From Hemerocallis citrina (lineage: Eukaryota; Streptophyta; Magnoliopsida; Asparagales; Asphodelaceae): a stretch of DNA of 64,000 nt. The stretch's first letter is position 1. Each line of letters starts with the position of its first letter. The stretch spans positions 87,866,910-87,930,909 of the forward strand of contig CM030367.1 of assembly GCA_017893485.1 (NCBI GenBank), read 5' to 3'. This document shows, one piece after another, positions 12,333 through 21,906 of the stretch. Position numbers and translations under genes: made by a program. Below the pieces are notes generated by a model, which was given only the letters and a program-made list of their open reading frames with translations, was not told the DNA's origin and did no database searches.

Positions 12333-13150
12333 GAGCATCCACAGCGGTTTGCTAAAATTCTCATTTTGCCATTTTTTTAGCAAACGAGCGCTGCAGTGGT
12401 TTGCTAAAATTCTCATATTTGCCATTTTTTAGCAATCGTCTCAGTTCTGTTTCTCAAATATGAGAAACGATTTGAGAATTCTCAAATTATAGAGGACGGG
12501 GAATGATTCCCCGTCTGAGAAATTTTAATATTTTTTTTTTATGAACAGACGGTATATCATATACCGTCTGTCAATTTTTATTATTTTTTTATTAGACACC
12601 GGGGTCAAACGGGATATGTTTCCCCGTCTCACACCCCTTTTTTTGTTTTTTTTTTTTTTTTAAATTAAAATCCTCCTCAAACGGGACATCATGTCCCGTT
12701 TGTCTCAAACGGGATATGATCTCCCGTTTGGGAGGATTTTAATTTTTTTGAAAAAGAACAAGTGTATTACTATAATAAGATTCCAACCAGATCATGAATT
12801 ATTAGCAAAGCCATGAGCATATTTAAGGGTCAGATCTAAGGCACAAATTTAATGGGTACAGTGTATTTAAGGGTCAGATCTAAGCCATGAGCATATTTAA
12901 GGGTCAGATCTAAGGCACAACTATAATACACTGTACCATATACACTTGTTCTTTGAAAAAAATTAACAAACGGTACATCATATACCGTCTCAGAGCTTTT
13001 TTTGAAATAAAAAAAAGAGACGAGATATCATATCCCGTCTCTCCTGTAAATGAGAAAAATATAGCAAATGACAACTGCAGCATCGGTCTCTGTTTGCTAT
13101 TACTGTTCATGCCATATTATAGCATATGAGAATCACCACTGTGGATGCTC
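12333..13150. mobile_element. TAA-flanked foldback MITE (PIF/Harbinger-like)
   Basis: The terminal inverted repeats are GAGCATCCACAG(C/T)GGT, left at 12333 and right (inverted) ending at 13150. A direct TAA lies outside each end (12330-12332 and 13151-13153). The 3-bp TAA duplication and the lack of coding capacity fit a Tourist/PIF-Harbinger type MITE. The interior is dominated by palindromes (separate entry). It also has a 25-bp-scale inverted pair, 12741-12766 against 12940-12964, and a triplicated 'atttaagggtcagatctaag' at about 12820-12915. Confidence 0.8.
12495..13042. repeat. Series of seven related palindromes inside MITE
   Basis: Odd palindromes with 10-13-bp arms and a single central base lie at 12495-12515, 12545-12571, 12607-12629 (imperfect), 12678-12702, 12706-12730, 12968-12990 and 13016-13042. 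The shared pattern is R-ACGG-n-ATAT-c-ATAT-n-CCGT-Y. Three are perfect and the others have one or two mismatches, except the poorer third. Where the arm sequence changes between units (GGGGAAT, GGTATAT, GGGACAT), the opposite arm changes to match. Units four and five are enclosed by a perfect 15-bp inverted repeat (12662-12676 and 12731-12745). Confidence 0.9.
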
Positions 13151-13341
13151 TAACAACTAGCACTGCAGTCTCCAACCTTCATTTGAAGTCATTATAACAA
13201 CGGGTAGATTAATATAATTCTCTCAACTAAAGACTACCAACCGAAAGATACCAGTTTTTGAATTCGAGATCAGCTTCCTCCTCTGTGCCAAAACTTACTA
13301 ATGGCCTACCAAAATTCGAGGAGAGAGTCTGAACTCCCTTT

Positions 13342-14324
13342 TTATAGCCCTTCCAGATTATCATTGTAAACCTTGATCACCTCAGGTAACTGATGCTGAT
13401 ACTTGATCACATATTTGTTTCCAAAATTCTTTTGACTCATTGTAAAAAAACAAGCAGACAAATTCAAGATCACCAAAGCCCCTTGATGCTAAAACATTCA
13501 CAACCGACCACCTTCGCATAACCCTCTTCTCCAAACTCAAATTCAGTATCACCGGACTTGCCGCCACACGTGACGGTTCCCACTGCAATTCCTTCACAAA
13601 GAACTCCATCACCTTCTTGATCTTCTTTACAGATACGTTCATCAACCACGGCTGTCTGATAAATGCAGTACTGATCTCCTCTTCAGACAATCCAAAACTC
13701 TTTATACATCCCCACTTTCCTCTCCCATGCTTCAGTACTTTCCTGACACATCACATTGGCACCATGAGTAAACATGGTTGACTCTGGAATAACCATCTTT
13801 AACTGGTCAGTCGGTATCATCATGGATCTCGGTTTATTTCTAACCAATTTGGCAATGTGGGCATCAGGGATCCCATAAGATTGATGGGTTCTGACATTGG
13901 GCAGGAAACTGGTTTCGAGATTGAGTTGGAGCAGTCTACTATTACGGCGAAGAGCAACGGTTATTTGTTCGACAGCAGGAATGAATGATGAGAGTATACA
14001 GAAGTTGGGTTTGAGTCGATTGTTTAATCTTGAACTGAGTACCAATGGATTAGAGCAGATAGATGATGGTGGTGAGGTCGGAGGGGGTAAAACCGACGGA
14101 AAGAAAGAAAGAAAGAAATCGAGTTTGGGTTTGAAGGTGGTGTCTTGTTTGGAAACGAGAAGGTGTGGGTACTTTGTGATCATGTTTGAGATCTGGGTCT
14201 GAGTAAAATCATAGGATTTCACGAGGGAAGTTAAGGATTCGGATGAAGGGTTATGATTAATATTGGGTTTTCTTGGGTGATCAAGTTGTAGAAGGAACGG
14301 AGAAGATGGATTGAGAATTGACAT
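13342..14324 (-). pseudogene. mTERF-family gene, frameshifted
   Basis: mTERF proteins are helical-repeat nucleic-acid-binding factors of mitochondria and chloroplasts. Read from ATG at 14324, the frame shows mTERF repeats: F-T-Q-T-Q-I-S-N-M-I-T-K-Y-P (about 14220-14180), R-L-N-N-R-L-K-P-N, I-A-K-L-V-R-N-K-P-R (about 13850), and W-E-R-K-V-G-M-Y. An extra T near 13690 shifts the frame. The protein continues as L-S-E-E-E-I-S-T-A-F and S-L-E-K-R-V (13690-13382). A second shift near 13430 moves the usual C-terminal K-Y-V-I-K-Y-Q-H-Q-L-P-E-V into another frame ending with TAA at 13342-13344. The N-terminal organelle-targeting region typical of the family is missing, and the middle is slightly short. 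It is probably a pseudogene copy, although two sequencing errors could mimic this. Confidence 0.85.
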
Positions 14325-14609
14325 TGAGATCGATGATGTTTAAGGAGAAAATGAAACATAATTGCAGGTTAAGTTTGCAATGCAACAATACTTCTTTTGC
14401 TTATCTATTAGGATATTTCCAGGCAATGGATTCGATTATTCAGCTCAAAAATCAACATTCAAGCAGTGAACATGGAAAGGGTAAGATTTATAATTTCTCC
14501 AAAATAACTGATTAGTACTTGCTAGCTCAAATCTTTCAACCCCCAAAAAAAAAAAATCCTAATCACGAATCATTTGCAACAATCCTTCAAAGCAAACAGG
14601 AAAATGGAG
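14325..14609. other. No gene seen
   Basis: AT-rich sequence upstream of the mTERF start. On minus, a stop lies four codons upstream of the ATG in the same frame, so no in-frame N-terminal extension exists here. I saw no convincing promoter element. Confidence 0.5.
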
Positions 14610-14699
14610 ACGAGAGTGCGAAAATGGTCTTTTTTCTTGAAATAGACTTTTTTTTTAACTAATTCACAAAATAGATTATTTTCGAAACTAATTTTCAAA

Positions 14700-15150
14700 A
14701 TAGACCGACGTAGTACCCAACTGCGGCCTCTTTGATTTCGAGGCCGCGGTTCACAATTGCGGTCTAAGTATATATATCATATATATTTAAGTATATATAT
14801 CATAAATATTTGACTAATAGATTCGAAGACTTGAAAAAAAATTGCCCATGCGAAAAATAGGAGGTCGCAGTTAGGTACTGCGGCCTCGATACTATAGAGG
14901 CCGCAGTTCACAACGACGGCCTTAGAATGTTTTAAGAACTGGACCTCATCGACAATATAATTGAGGCCGCAGTTGTGAACAACAGCCTATGTATTATCGA
15001 GGTCGCAGTGCCCAACTGCGGCCTCCTATTTTTTACGTATGTATGATATATACTTGGGCTGCAGTTCACAACTTTCTTAAATTTTTGTTTACTGTCGCTA
15101 TTCTTATTTGCGACCAAAACATATACAAAGTCGCTAATGAGATTAGCGAC
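14700..15150. repeat. Hairpin-rich GAGGCCGCAGTT repeats
   Basis: At least six direct or inverted copies of a (G)AGGCCGCAGTT-type motif and its complement AACTGCGGCCTC lie at 14715-15035. They are followed by 'gtcgctaatgagattagcgac' (15131-15151), a hairpin of the type that dominates 20970-21610. AT-rich spacers with 'tatatatatcat' separate them. This is the subterminal structure of the MULE-like unit. Confidence 0.7.
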
Positions 15151-15195
15151 TTTCAATGAACTGTATTATCCACATTTAGTGAAATGTAGACAACT

Positions 15196-15572
15196 TGTAA
15201 TGCCCCGTACCACACAAATAAATCTTAATCCACTGCCCACCACAGGCTGATCTCACAAAAGGTGTCCGGACTATTCGGTACCTCTTGATCCTTGGCTCAA
15301 TCTATTTATTCTCTCTTTGTCTCTTTTTCTTTGGCGATGTGGGACTAAACCCACGCACACACAGCCACGTCAGCCACCCACTACTCCTTCTCTGTCTTTC
15401 ATTCTTTCTTCATTTAATGCCATCATTTCATAAGCTCCATACTCCTCTTCTATAGGCCTCTTTTATTAATCCAATTAATCCATAGCCCATAGAATCCCGA
15501 TAGACCCACTCCAATAATCCATATATATCTCTAATATTTCTCCTATGCACTCTATAAATTTGGGGTGTTACA
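15196..15572 (-). repeat. TRIM LTR copy A
   Basis: 377 bp, ending with TGTAATGCCCCG on plus at its left edge and GGGGTGTTACA at its right edge. It contains 'gatgtgggactaaaccca', shared with copies B and C. Confidence 0.9.
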
Positions 15573-15774
15573 TTCATCCCCTCTTAAAAATTCAGCGTTC
15601 TCGCTAAATACAGGACGTGCAATCTAGCACAGGATCACCTTTCTAGCGAATGTAGACTATACCCCGATCAACTTTTAGTGTACTGAGCTGGTTTCTCCTC
15701 TTTTACCAGCGTACTACCCTTAGTGCTCTTTCAGGCGTACTTTTCACCAAGATCTACATTCAGTGTCAAAAGTT

Positions 15775-15787
15775 GGCTCTGATACCA
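15775..15787 (-). promoter_or_regulatory. TRIM primer-binding site (initiator Met tRNA type)
   Basis: The minus strand reads TGGTATCAGAGCC, the standard plant PBS complementary to the 3' end of initiator tRNA-Met. It lies 2 bp from LTR B. Confidence 0.9.
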
Positions 15788-15789
15788 TC

Positions 15790-16178
15790 TTTAACGCCCT
15801 GTACCTAACTCGTACGCACACAAATAAATCCTAATCCACTGTCCACCACAGGCTGACCTCATAAAAGGTGTCCAGACTATTCGGTACCTTTTGATCCTTG
15901 GCTCATTCTATTTATTCTATCTTTCTCACTTTTTCTTTGGAGATGTGGGACTAAACCCACGCACACACAACCATGTCAGCCACCCACTACTCCTTCTCTT
16001 TCTTTCATTCTTTCTTCAATTAATGCCATCATTTCATAAGCCCTATACTCCTTTTCTATAGGCCTCTTTTATTAATCCAATTAATCCATGGACCATAGAA
16101 TCCGTATAGGCTCACTCCAATAATCCATATATATCTCTAATATTTATTCTATATACTCTACAAATCTGTGGTGTTACA
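15790..16178 (-). repeat. TRIM LTR copy B (shared middle LTR)
   Basis: 389 bp, aligned with copies A and C along its whole length. The left edge has decayed to TTTAACGCCC. It serves both flanking internal domains. Confidence 0.88.
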
Positions 16179-16396
16179 TTCATCCCCTCTTAAGAATTCA
16201 GCATTCTCGCTAAATACAGAACGTGCAAGCTAGTCATGATCACATTTCTAGTTGAATGTAGACTGCACCCTGATAAACTTTTAGTATACTGCCCTAGTTT
16301 CTCCTCTTTTTACCAGCATAGTACCCTTAGTACTTTTTCTGGTGTACTTTTCACCAAGATCTACATTCGGTGTCAAAAGTTGGCTCTAATACCATC

Positions 16397-16785
16397 TGTA
16401 ACGCTCCGTACCTAACTCGTATGCACAAAAATAAATCATAATCCACTGCCCACTACAGACTGGCCTCACAAAAGGTGTCCGGACTATTCGATACCTTTTG
16501 ATCCTTGGCTCATTCTATTTATTCTCTCGTTCTCTCTTTTTCTTTGGCGATGTGGGACTAAACCCACGCACACACAACCACGCCAGCTAGCCACTACTCC
16601 TTCTCTTTCTTTCATTCTTTCTTCATTTAATGCCATCATTTCATAAGCCCCATAATCCTCTTCTATAGGCATCTTCTATTAATCCAATTAATCCATAGCC
16701 AATAGAATCTCTATAGGCCCACTCCAATAATCCATATATATCTCTAATATTTCTCCTATATACTCTACAAACCTGGAGTGTTAAA
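16397..16785 (-). repeat. TRIM LTR copy C
   Basis: 389 bp. It starts TGTAACGCTCCG and ends GGAGTGTTAAA, one change from the expected ACA end. It is adjacent to the primer-binding site of internal domain 2 (inverted, about 16382-16394). Confidence 0.88.
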
Positions 16786-16910
16786 CAGCTTCTCCTCTCT
16801 ATATAAAAAAAAAAAATTAACTGAGGTCACTATAGGGAACAACGACCTTATGTAATACCGACTATAAGTGGGACCCGACCGCTAATAATGTCGGGCTCCC
16901 AAACTCTCTC

Positions 16911-17731
16911 TCTCTCCACTTCATTTTTTTTTTCGCTTCTTCCCCATCTTCTTCCCCCACTCCAAGTCCAAGTCCCAAAAAATCCTAACCTCCCAATCCT
17001 ACAAAATCTTCACACTTTTTTACTAATTCAATCCCTAGACGTGACTCCTCTCAATTCATCTCTCCCCGATCTCTCCCCTCCAACTTGAGATTCCCACATT
17101 CTTCCAAATATCAAAAGGTCCAAATCCATCTTCCAAATCTTAAACCCCAAAGAGGAATGACTAATATTTACTACTTATAATGTTTGATTCATGTTGTGGG
17201 TTATCATTATTTTACTTGTTGAAAATATGCTTAAATTTTAAAAAGTACTTATTTAGTGTTGATTGTTACTTAGGCACATAGATATCCAAATTTGATACTT
17301 ATTATGTTAGTGATTAGTTAATGACCCACTTTTCATCTTTTTGTAAAATGTTATGGATCACAAAACATCATATTTGTTATATTGATTGTGAATAGACAAT
17401 AAGTAAAGAAACCATCACCTTTGTGTTAGTTATAGGCATGGAGGATTATTTGCACTATAATTGTGATATTTTTTGGTGTAATGTGATGATTGTGATGTGA
17501 TAACTTAGAAGTTGAAGTTGTTGTGTAATGTGATGACTTTGTGCAATAAGGAGATGATTGTACAATAAGGATTCGAATAAATTAACTTTGATGTTGTGTT
17601 ATATTCGTTGATATTGGAAAACTTAGAAGTCTAAGTTGTTGTGTTCGTTGTATGCCATAAATTGTATTATTTGTTTATTCGTTAATCAAACAATATTTTT
17701 GATAATGTTTAGCAAGGTAATCATCGAAAAT
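16911..17731. other. MULE left-arm leader, no gene seen
   Basis: It is pyrimidine-rich (16905-17090), then AT-rich with 'gtgatgattgtgatgtgataa'-like short repeats up to 17700. This is probably the promoter and leader of the PMD gene. No conserved motif was recognised. Confidence 0.4.
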
Positions 17732-20105
17732 ATGGTACAAACGAGGAGAGCAGATGCGGGAGCAGGTGCTAGGCCCCGAGTAAGTAGTATTCTTTGTTCT
17801 TTTAAATAATATATTTGTTCCTATGCTATGCAGTGTTGACTTAATATTACTGTATTTATGTAGGCTACCGACGAAGGACCTAGTAATAGTGGCTGCGGAT
17901 AGGGATGTCAATTGCGGGGTGGCCGAGGCGAGGGAACTTCTTCGTCTGCTGATACTGGCACATTACTTCGTCTACTGTTGCACCTAGAGGACCAGGTCCT
18001 GATGACCCCACCATGTTGATGTTGCAACAGACACAGATCCCAGCGGGTGTGGAATAATACATCCAGGGAGTGCAGTTTTCATATGCACGAGATGTTGCCA
18101 ATGTGCCCAATGACACACAAGCTCCTAGTCGAGGCCGATTTCTGCAGACTAGGATTGACAGGGAAGATGAAGCTCGATCGTCATCTGCTTACAAATTTTC
18201 TCGAACGAAGGAGTTCGGAGACTCATTCGTTACATCTCTTTGTGGGAGTGATGACCATGCCACTTCAGGATATTGCGGTTTTCTCAGGACTTCCAATTGA
18301 TGGGTTGGCCATCACGGGAACCATGACGTTTAATAAGGTGGTACTTGTGGTAGATATTTTTGGTGTTGAGCCAGAAGATCATACATTTGGTGGAATGTCT
18401 ATCCGACTGAGTTGGCTGAAGAATACATTTGTGAACATCTTAAACAACGATTCATCAGAGTATCAAGTCCAGTGTTACACCCTAGCCTATCTGATGACAC
18501 TATTTGGAGGTGTTATCTTCCCCGACTCGACAGGAGATGTCGTGCCTCTCATGTATTTACTGTTGATTGCTGACTTGAGTCGAGCTAGTTAGTACAGCCG
18601 GGGTAGTGTTACAATAGCCTTCTTGTACAAGAGCTTTTGTAATGGAGCATTGAATGCAAAGGACATGATAAGTCCGATGTTAATACTACAAATTTGGTGT
18701 TGGGACGACCACGTATAAGTTGGCAGTCACGGGGTGGTTGATAGATGCAGCGAATATTGCGATTTTGGCTCCCATCGGGGTGTACTGAGCCGGGGGACAC
18801 ACGTGGAGAGATAACACACGTGGGATGGTGACTTACTATAGAGATGAGCTAGGTATGTTGCGAGAGGAGTTCGTCATATGGTAACCATACACAACTGATA
18901 GATTGAAGATGCTACCACCTATTTGTACGACAAATAGTGAGCTATGGTTGACGATAGCCAACTCGTCAACTTCAGTGTCGTTAAGATGTATTATTCGACC
19001 CGAGTGCTTTGTCAGTTTAGTCTTCAGTAGTCCATCCCCGCCCCACGATCATATGACAAGTCTCCTACACAAGGTTAAAGAGTTTAGTCGTGTGCCCGAT
19101 CATAATTGGGCTTCCATCACCATGCTCATGTCAACGCGTGAAACAAGCAAAGATACGATACTATTATTGTAGGTATCCTTCATATGATGGATCACTGCAT
19201 GCCGTATACATGTCATGGTACCGAATAATTACACGTTTATATGTGGCTCCTCGTACTTCTGTGCCTGCAGGGGTTCTCCTATCAGTTCCGAGTACAGAGA
19301 CCAAACCCTGCTCCAGCCTACCTCTCTTTGCAACCCATGTATCAACCAAAGACAGCCTCCACTCGAAGAATCATATGATAATTTATCCTATATTTGTAAA
19401 TATATTGCATTTGTGTTAAAATTTTATCTCGATAATAGTGTACATGGTACGCTCTATGTTCTACTTTGTGCAGATTGACCAAGTTTGGGTGATAGCCTGG
19501 AAATGCGCACAAGTCTTGACGAGCAATGTGGCTCAAGCCACAGAGGATCTCGCACAAGAGATTCTCGCATCGTATTGTTTGCAAATTGAGATGGTGGGTG
19601 AGGTAGCACGATTCGACGCGTTGATGACAACCCCAATTCACGGAACGTCTAGATGTAAAAAGGTAGCACGGCTGTAATACCCCAGATTTCTAGATAGGTT
19701 GTGTGCATACATAGCATGCACATAAGGTGTTTGATGAAATGTCCGTGTAGGAAAAGACGATTAACAAACACTAGGCGCGTGCGGAGCTATAGCACGCTAA
19801 AAGTAGGCCTCCAAATCATGCACAAGATCGGCGGACCTAGGGCACTACAAAGGCGTCCAACACGTGGATGACAATGAGCAGAGCAACTGCGTGAAGAGCA
19901 TGCACCAGAAGAAGAGCAATTAAAAGAGGAGGTCCAAGAAGAAGACCATGCGTGACAAGAGGGTGTGGCACGGGAGGAGTCCGATCTTAATGAAAATGAA
20001 TAATATCCCGACAAAATGCTCATTTCACAGGTTACGCAAGTTGGTCAAAGGAAAGCCAATCGGAAGAGGAGGAAGCCCGACATGTACACCCCGTGGGAGG
20101 TTTAA
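17732..20105 (+). pseudogene. Plant mobile domain (PMD, MAIN-like) gene carried by MULE, broken
   Basis: PMD (PF10536) proteins exist as cellular factors (MAIN family) and as TE-encoded proteins. The start M-V-Q-T-R-R-A-D-A-G is typical of TE-type PMD proteins. It is followed by a donor GTAAGT at 17780 and an acceptor ending at 17863 (84-bp intron, exon 1 of 16 codons). The domain follows: L-V-E-A-D-F (about 18130), D-I-A-V-F-S-G-L-P-I-D-G (18270-18310), I-R-L-S-W-L-K-N-T-F (about 18400), then Y-S-R-G-S-V-T-I-A-F-L-Y-K after an in-frame TAG at 18590, and P-Y-T-T-D-R-L-K-M-L-P (18888-18920). A basic tail K-R-R-K-P-D-M-Y-T-P-W-E-V ends at 20105. Frameshifts at about 17900-18000 and after 18990 make it non-functional. 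It reads inward from the left arm, opposite the transposase. Confidence 0.82.
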
Positions 20106-20458
20106 ATATGCTATAGATCCGTTTGAGGGTACTACTTTGTCATATTGTGTTGTTTTGTGTTTGAATGTTTTAAACATGTTATTTTACATGCACAACAGGA
20201 GGATATTTGTAGTCCTCATAAGGTCGACCAGTATATCTCATCTTTGGTTGAATGTTTGTGGTATTATCTTATTGTGTGGTTGAATGGTTGAATGGTTGAA
20301 TCATATCAATATACTAGATTTGCCCGTGGGCACGTGCCTACGGCACGTCTTTAGAATGATGCAGCATATAAAAAGCCTTGTAAACAGCAAATCAACAATT
20401 ATGTTGCTCAAGTTTGAATAGTATGGCAATAATTAGTTATAAATAAAATTCCATGTTT

Positions 20459-20585
<127 letters not shown>

Positions 20586-20969
20586 ATTAAATAAATGAAG
20601 GAGTTGTTTTGGGGGGATTTGAATTTGAGTTTTGGGGGGAAATTTTTGAAGAGAAAATGTGTTTTGTGAGGTTAGATCTGAGCCTTTGATTTTGGGGGGA
20701 TTGAAAGAGAGCCGCTTGATAGCTTTCTTTGTGTTTTATTATATAGATTTTGTGGTTATATATTCTCATTGTGATTTTTTTGGTTGAAATGGAATCGGAG
20801 ATTCGAATACGAAAATAATGGAATTGGTGGGTATATGGATACTTGAATGTGAATGTGTTTATTGAAACTCAGCTGAAATTTGTTCACTATTGGATGAACT
20901 ATGAATATATGTCTGCAATTACAGTTGTAAATATGGAAGAAATAATCTATAATTTTTTTGATATATCTA

Positions 20970-21610
20970 TCAACCCGAGGTTGCTATTGGGAATAGCGCT
21001 AATCCCAATAACGACCTCAGTTGTAGTCGAAATATTCTAGCTCGCTGGAAATCTCTTAGCTCTCTGGATTCTCTCATCAAATAGGTCGCCAACTAAGGTT
21101 GCTATTCCCAAAAACGACCTTAATATATTAAGGTTGTTATTTCCAATAATGACCTTATTTGTAGTCGAAATATTCTAGCTCTCTGGATTGAGTCATCAAA
21201 TAGGCTGTCAACTGAGGTCAGTTGCTATTGGGATTAGCGACCTCAATATGTTGAGGTCGCTAATCCCAATAGCAACTGACCTCAGTTGTGGTCGAAATCT
21301 CTTAGCTCTTTGGAAATCTCTTAGCTCTCTAGATTGAGTCACCAAATAGGCTGTCAACCGAGGTCGCTATTGGGAATAACAACCTCAATATATTGAGGTC
21401 GCTAATCCCAGTAATGACCTTAGTTGTAGTTGAAATCTCCTAGCTCTCTAGAAATCTCTTAGCTCTCTGGACTGAGTCATGAACTAAGTTGTCAACTGAG
21501 GTCGCTATTGGGAATAGCGACCTCAATATACCGAGATCGCTATTGGTATTAGCCACCTTAGTTATAGACGAAATCTCCTTGCTCTCTGGTTTGAGTAGCC
21601 AAATATGCAG
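20970..21610. repeat. Array of hairpin units (GAGGTCGCTATTGGGA type)
   Basis: About five units of 110-146 bp repeat here. Each joins a foldback (gaggtcgctattgggaatag and its complement facing each other around 'caatat(a/g)') to a spacer 'ttgtagtcgaaat...tagctctctgga...gtcatcaaataggctgtcaac'. The unit at 21209-21288 is a perfect inverted repeat (separate entry). The same core motif occurs in the MULE arms, so this looks like a terminal sequence that was amplified internally between the two genes. Confidence 0.85.
21209..21288. repeat. Perfect 80-bp palindrome (38-bp arms, TATG loop)
   Basis: Arms 21209-21246 and 21251-21288 are exact reverse complements, separated by TATG. Base-by-base comparison shows no mismatch, unlike the decayed neighbouring units. 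Confidence 0.95.
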
Positions 21611-21906
21611 ACTAATGAGGTTGCGATTGGGAATAAAAATCTAAGTAAAAAGCAGTGATAAATGAAAATCAAATATAACAACTTCCCTATTAACAAGAAC
21701 TTATCACATGGCACATCCTTCACAATAAATCGACAACATAATAAACATCGCAGCATGCATCCTTCACAACCTCAAATCTCCATTTCAAATACATCTACCA
21801 TGTATTTCTCATAAACTCAATCTCAAACCCTACATATCTAAACTCAATACTACACTAGCCTCTAATTCTACAACATCACTAAATTTTTACAAGATCATAT
21901 CTAATA

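Larger units (their letters stand above)
15196..16785 (-). mobile_element. Tandem TRIM (LTR-int-LTR-int-LTR)
   Basis: Three LTR copies (15196-15572, 15790-16178, 16397-16785) are separated by two near-identical internal domains of about 217 bp. Read on minus, each LTR starts TGTAACACCCC (or a decayed form) and ends GGGGCATTACA (or decayed). Each internal domain begins 2 bp after the LTR with a primer-binding site TGGTATCAGAGCC (15787-15775; one change in the second copy) and ends in a purine tract 'aagaggggatgaa'. There is no coding capacity. CAACT (15191-15195) and CAGCT (16786-16790) look like a target duplication with one mismatch. The shared middle LTR implies unequal recombination between LTRs. 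Confidence 0.92.
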
